Shown: positions 63,484 through 64,000 of the stretch, piece after piece
How positions within the stretch are numbered: position 1 is the first letter of the stretch
Layout: each line of letters opens with the position of its first letter
NCBI RefSeq assembly: GCF_005048155.1
Contig: NZ_SUMB01000001.1
Coordinates: 310,001 to 374,000 of the forward strand
DNA from: Streptomyces piniterrae
GTDB taxonomy: Bacteria; Actinomycetota; Actinomycetes; Streptomycetales; Streptomycetaceae
DNA: 64,000 nt
Direction: 5' to 3'
Notes under the pieces: generated by a model
Databases searched by the model: none
The model's input: only the letters and a program-made list of their open reading frames with translations
Told to the model about the DNA's origin: nothing
Translations under genes and position numbers: made by a program

Positions 63484-64000
63484 CTACTCGACCCGCCCCG
63501 TCCACCGGATCGGCAGGCGCTCCGGCCCCCGGATGAGCATCCCGCTGCGCCAGGCCAGTGCGTCCGGATCGGCGTCCATGGCGAGGTCGGGGCAGCGGTC
63601 CAGTAGGGCGCGGATGGCAATACGGGCCTCCATACGGGCCAGCGGAGCGCCGAGGCAGAAGTGAATGCCGTGGCCGAAGGCGACATGACCGCGTGCCTCG
63701 CGTGTGATGTCGAAGTCGTCGGCCGCGATGAAGCGCTCGGGATCGCGGGAAGCCGAAGCGAGGACGACCAGTACGGTGGCCCGAGCGGGTATGACGGTGC
63801 CGCCGATCTCGACCGGCTCCGAAGCGAAGCGCCAAGTGGCCGTCTCCACGGGACCGTCGTAGCGCAGCATCTCCTCCACGGCGTTGTCGAGGAGGGAGGG
63901 GCCGGCCCGGAGGGCGGCGAGTTGGGCCGGGTGCTGCAGCAGCGCACGTACGCCGTTGGCCAGCAGGCTGACGGTCGTCTCGTGGCCGGCGACGAGCAGC
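63484..64000 (-). CDS. Cytochrome P450, N-terminus outside window
   Basis: The last 172 residues of a P450 running off the right edge. Visible parts are the I-helix LLVAGHETT, the EEMLR motif (ExxR), VVLASASRDPERF, and the heme-binding loop FGHGIHFCLGAPLARMEA with its Cys. Such bacterial P450s are soluble monooxygenases of secondary metabolism or detoxification. Substrate cannot be inferred. It could be linked to the nearby PLP operon, with the SMI1 and nitroreductase genes between. Confidence 0.93.
   Translation of the reverse strand, partial: LLVAGHETTVSLLANGVRALLQHPAQLAALRAGPSLLDNAVEEMLRYDGPVETATWRFASEPVEIGGTVIPARATVLVVLASASRDPERFIAADDFDITREARGHVAFGHGIHFCLGAPLARMEARIAIRALLDRCPDLAMDADPDALAWRSGMLIRGPERLPIRWTGRVE

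Overview
The window reads as chromosomal DNA of a Streptomyces species or close relative. GC is very high, with strong third-position G/C bias. GTG and TTG starts, ATGA/GTGA stop-start overlaps and rare TTA leucine codons are all present, and the gene families are typical of the genus (SapA-like protein, TioE-type MerR regulator, DUF1537 kinase, Ohr/OhrR, CUT1 sugar transporters beside glycosidases). No rRNA, complete tRNA, CRISPR array, transposase, integrase or phage gene was seen. Both edges cut genes: a MurJ-family flippase on the left and a cytochrome P450 on the right.

Layout. 1-10.6 kb: MurJ, a repeat-containing hypothetical protein, a methyltransferase, a secreted endonuclease I, a cold-shock protein with a long structured leader, a GNAT acetyltransferase, two paralogous secreted esterases flanking a small antitoxin-like protein, and a divergent pair of MerR regulator and erythromycin-esterase homologue. 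10.8-22.2 kb: a locus that looks like complete N-glycan catabolism (GH38 alpha-mannosidase, GH85 endo-beta-N-acetylglucosaminidase, GH5 enzyme, CUT1 ABC importer, divergent LacI repressor), with two copies of the likely LacI operator between importer and repressor. 22.3-28.3 kb: VOC protein, LysR regulator divergent from a DJ-1/PfpI - TetR - aldehyde dehydrogenase set, and an FAD oxidoreductase. 28.3-33 kb: secreted and developmental proteins, namely a SapA-like protein with a TTA codon, a GH25 lysozyme, and two nearly identical SLT-domain muralytic enzymes with conserved promoters and leaders on either side of a small secreted protein.

33-39 kb: ArsR/SRPBCC pair with a perfect palindromic operator, a Zn-ribbon hypothetical, a stand-alone ACP - ketosynthase - alpha/beta-hydrolase operon, and OhrR/Ohr peroxide defence. 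39-45 kb: a second sugar locus (GH1 beta-glucosidase, CUT1 transporter, divergent ROK regulator). 45-51 kb: amidohydrolase, APC permease, TetR and others. 51-52.4 kb: three very small proteins of Streptomyces-type unknown families. 52.5-57.2 kb: DeoR regulator with an acid-sugar operon (DUF1537 kinase, PdxA-like dehydrogenase, MFS importer) sharing a 17-bp operator. 57.2-62.1 kb: an operon carrying PLP enzymes of three different fold types plus a rhodanese domain and a methyltransferase. Its first gene has a TTA codon, and it is the best candidate here for an undescribed biosynthetic system. 62.3-64 kb: SMI1/KNR4 protein, a deazaflavin-type nitroreductase and the P450 fragment.

A composite palindromic intergenic element with an attached array of short G/C-rich hairpin repeats occurs twice, 24 kb apart. 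Both copies directly abut the stop codon of a minus-strand gene. All assignments come from reading the sequence and recalled family knowledge; no database search was run.
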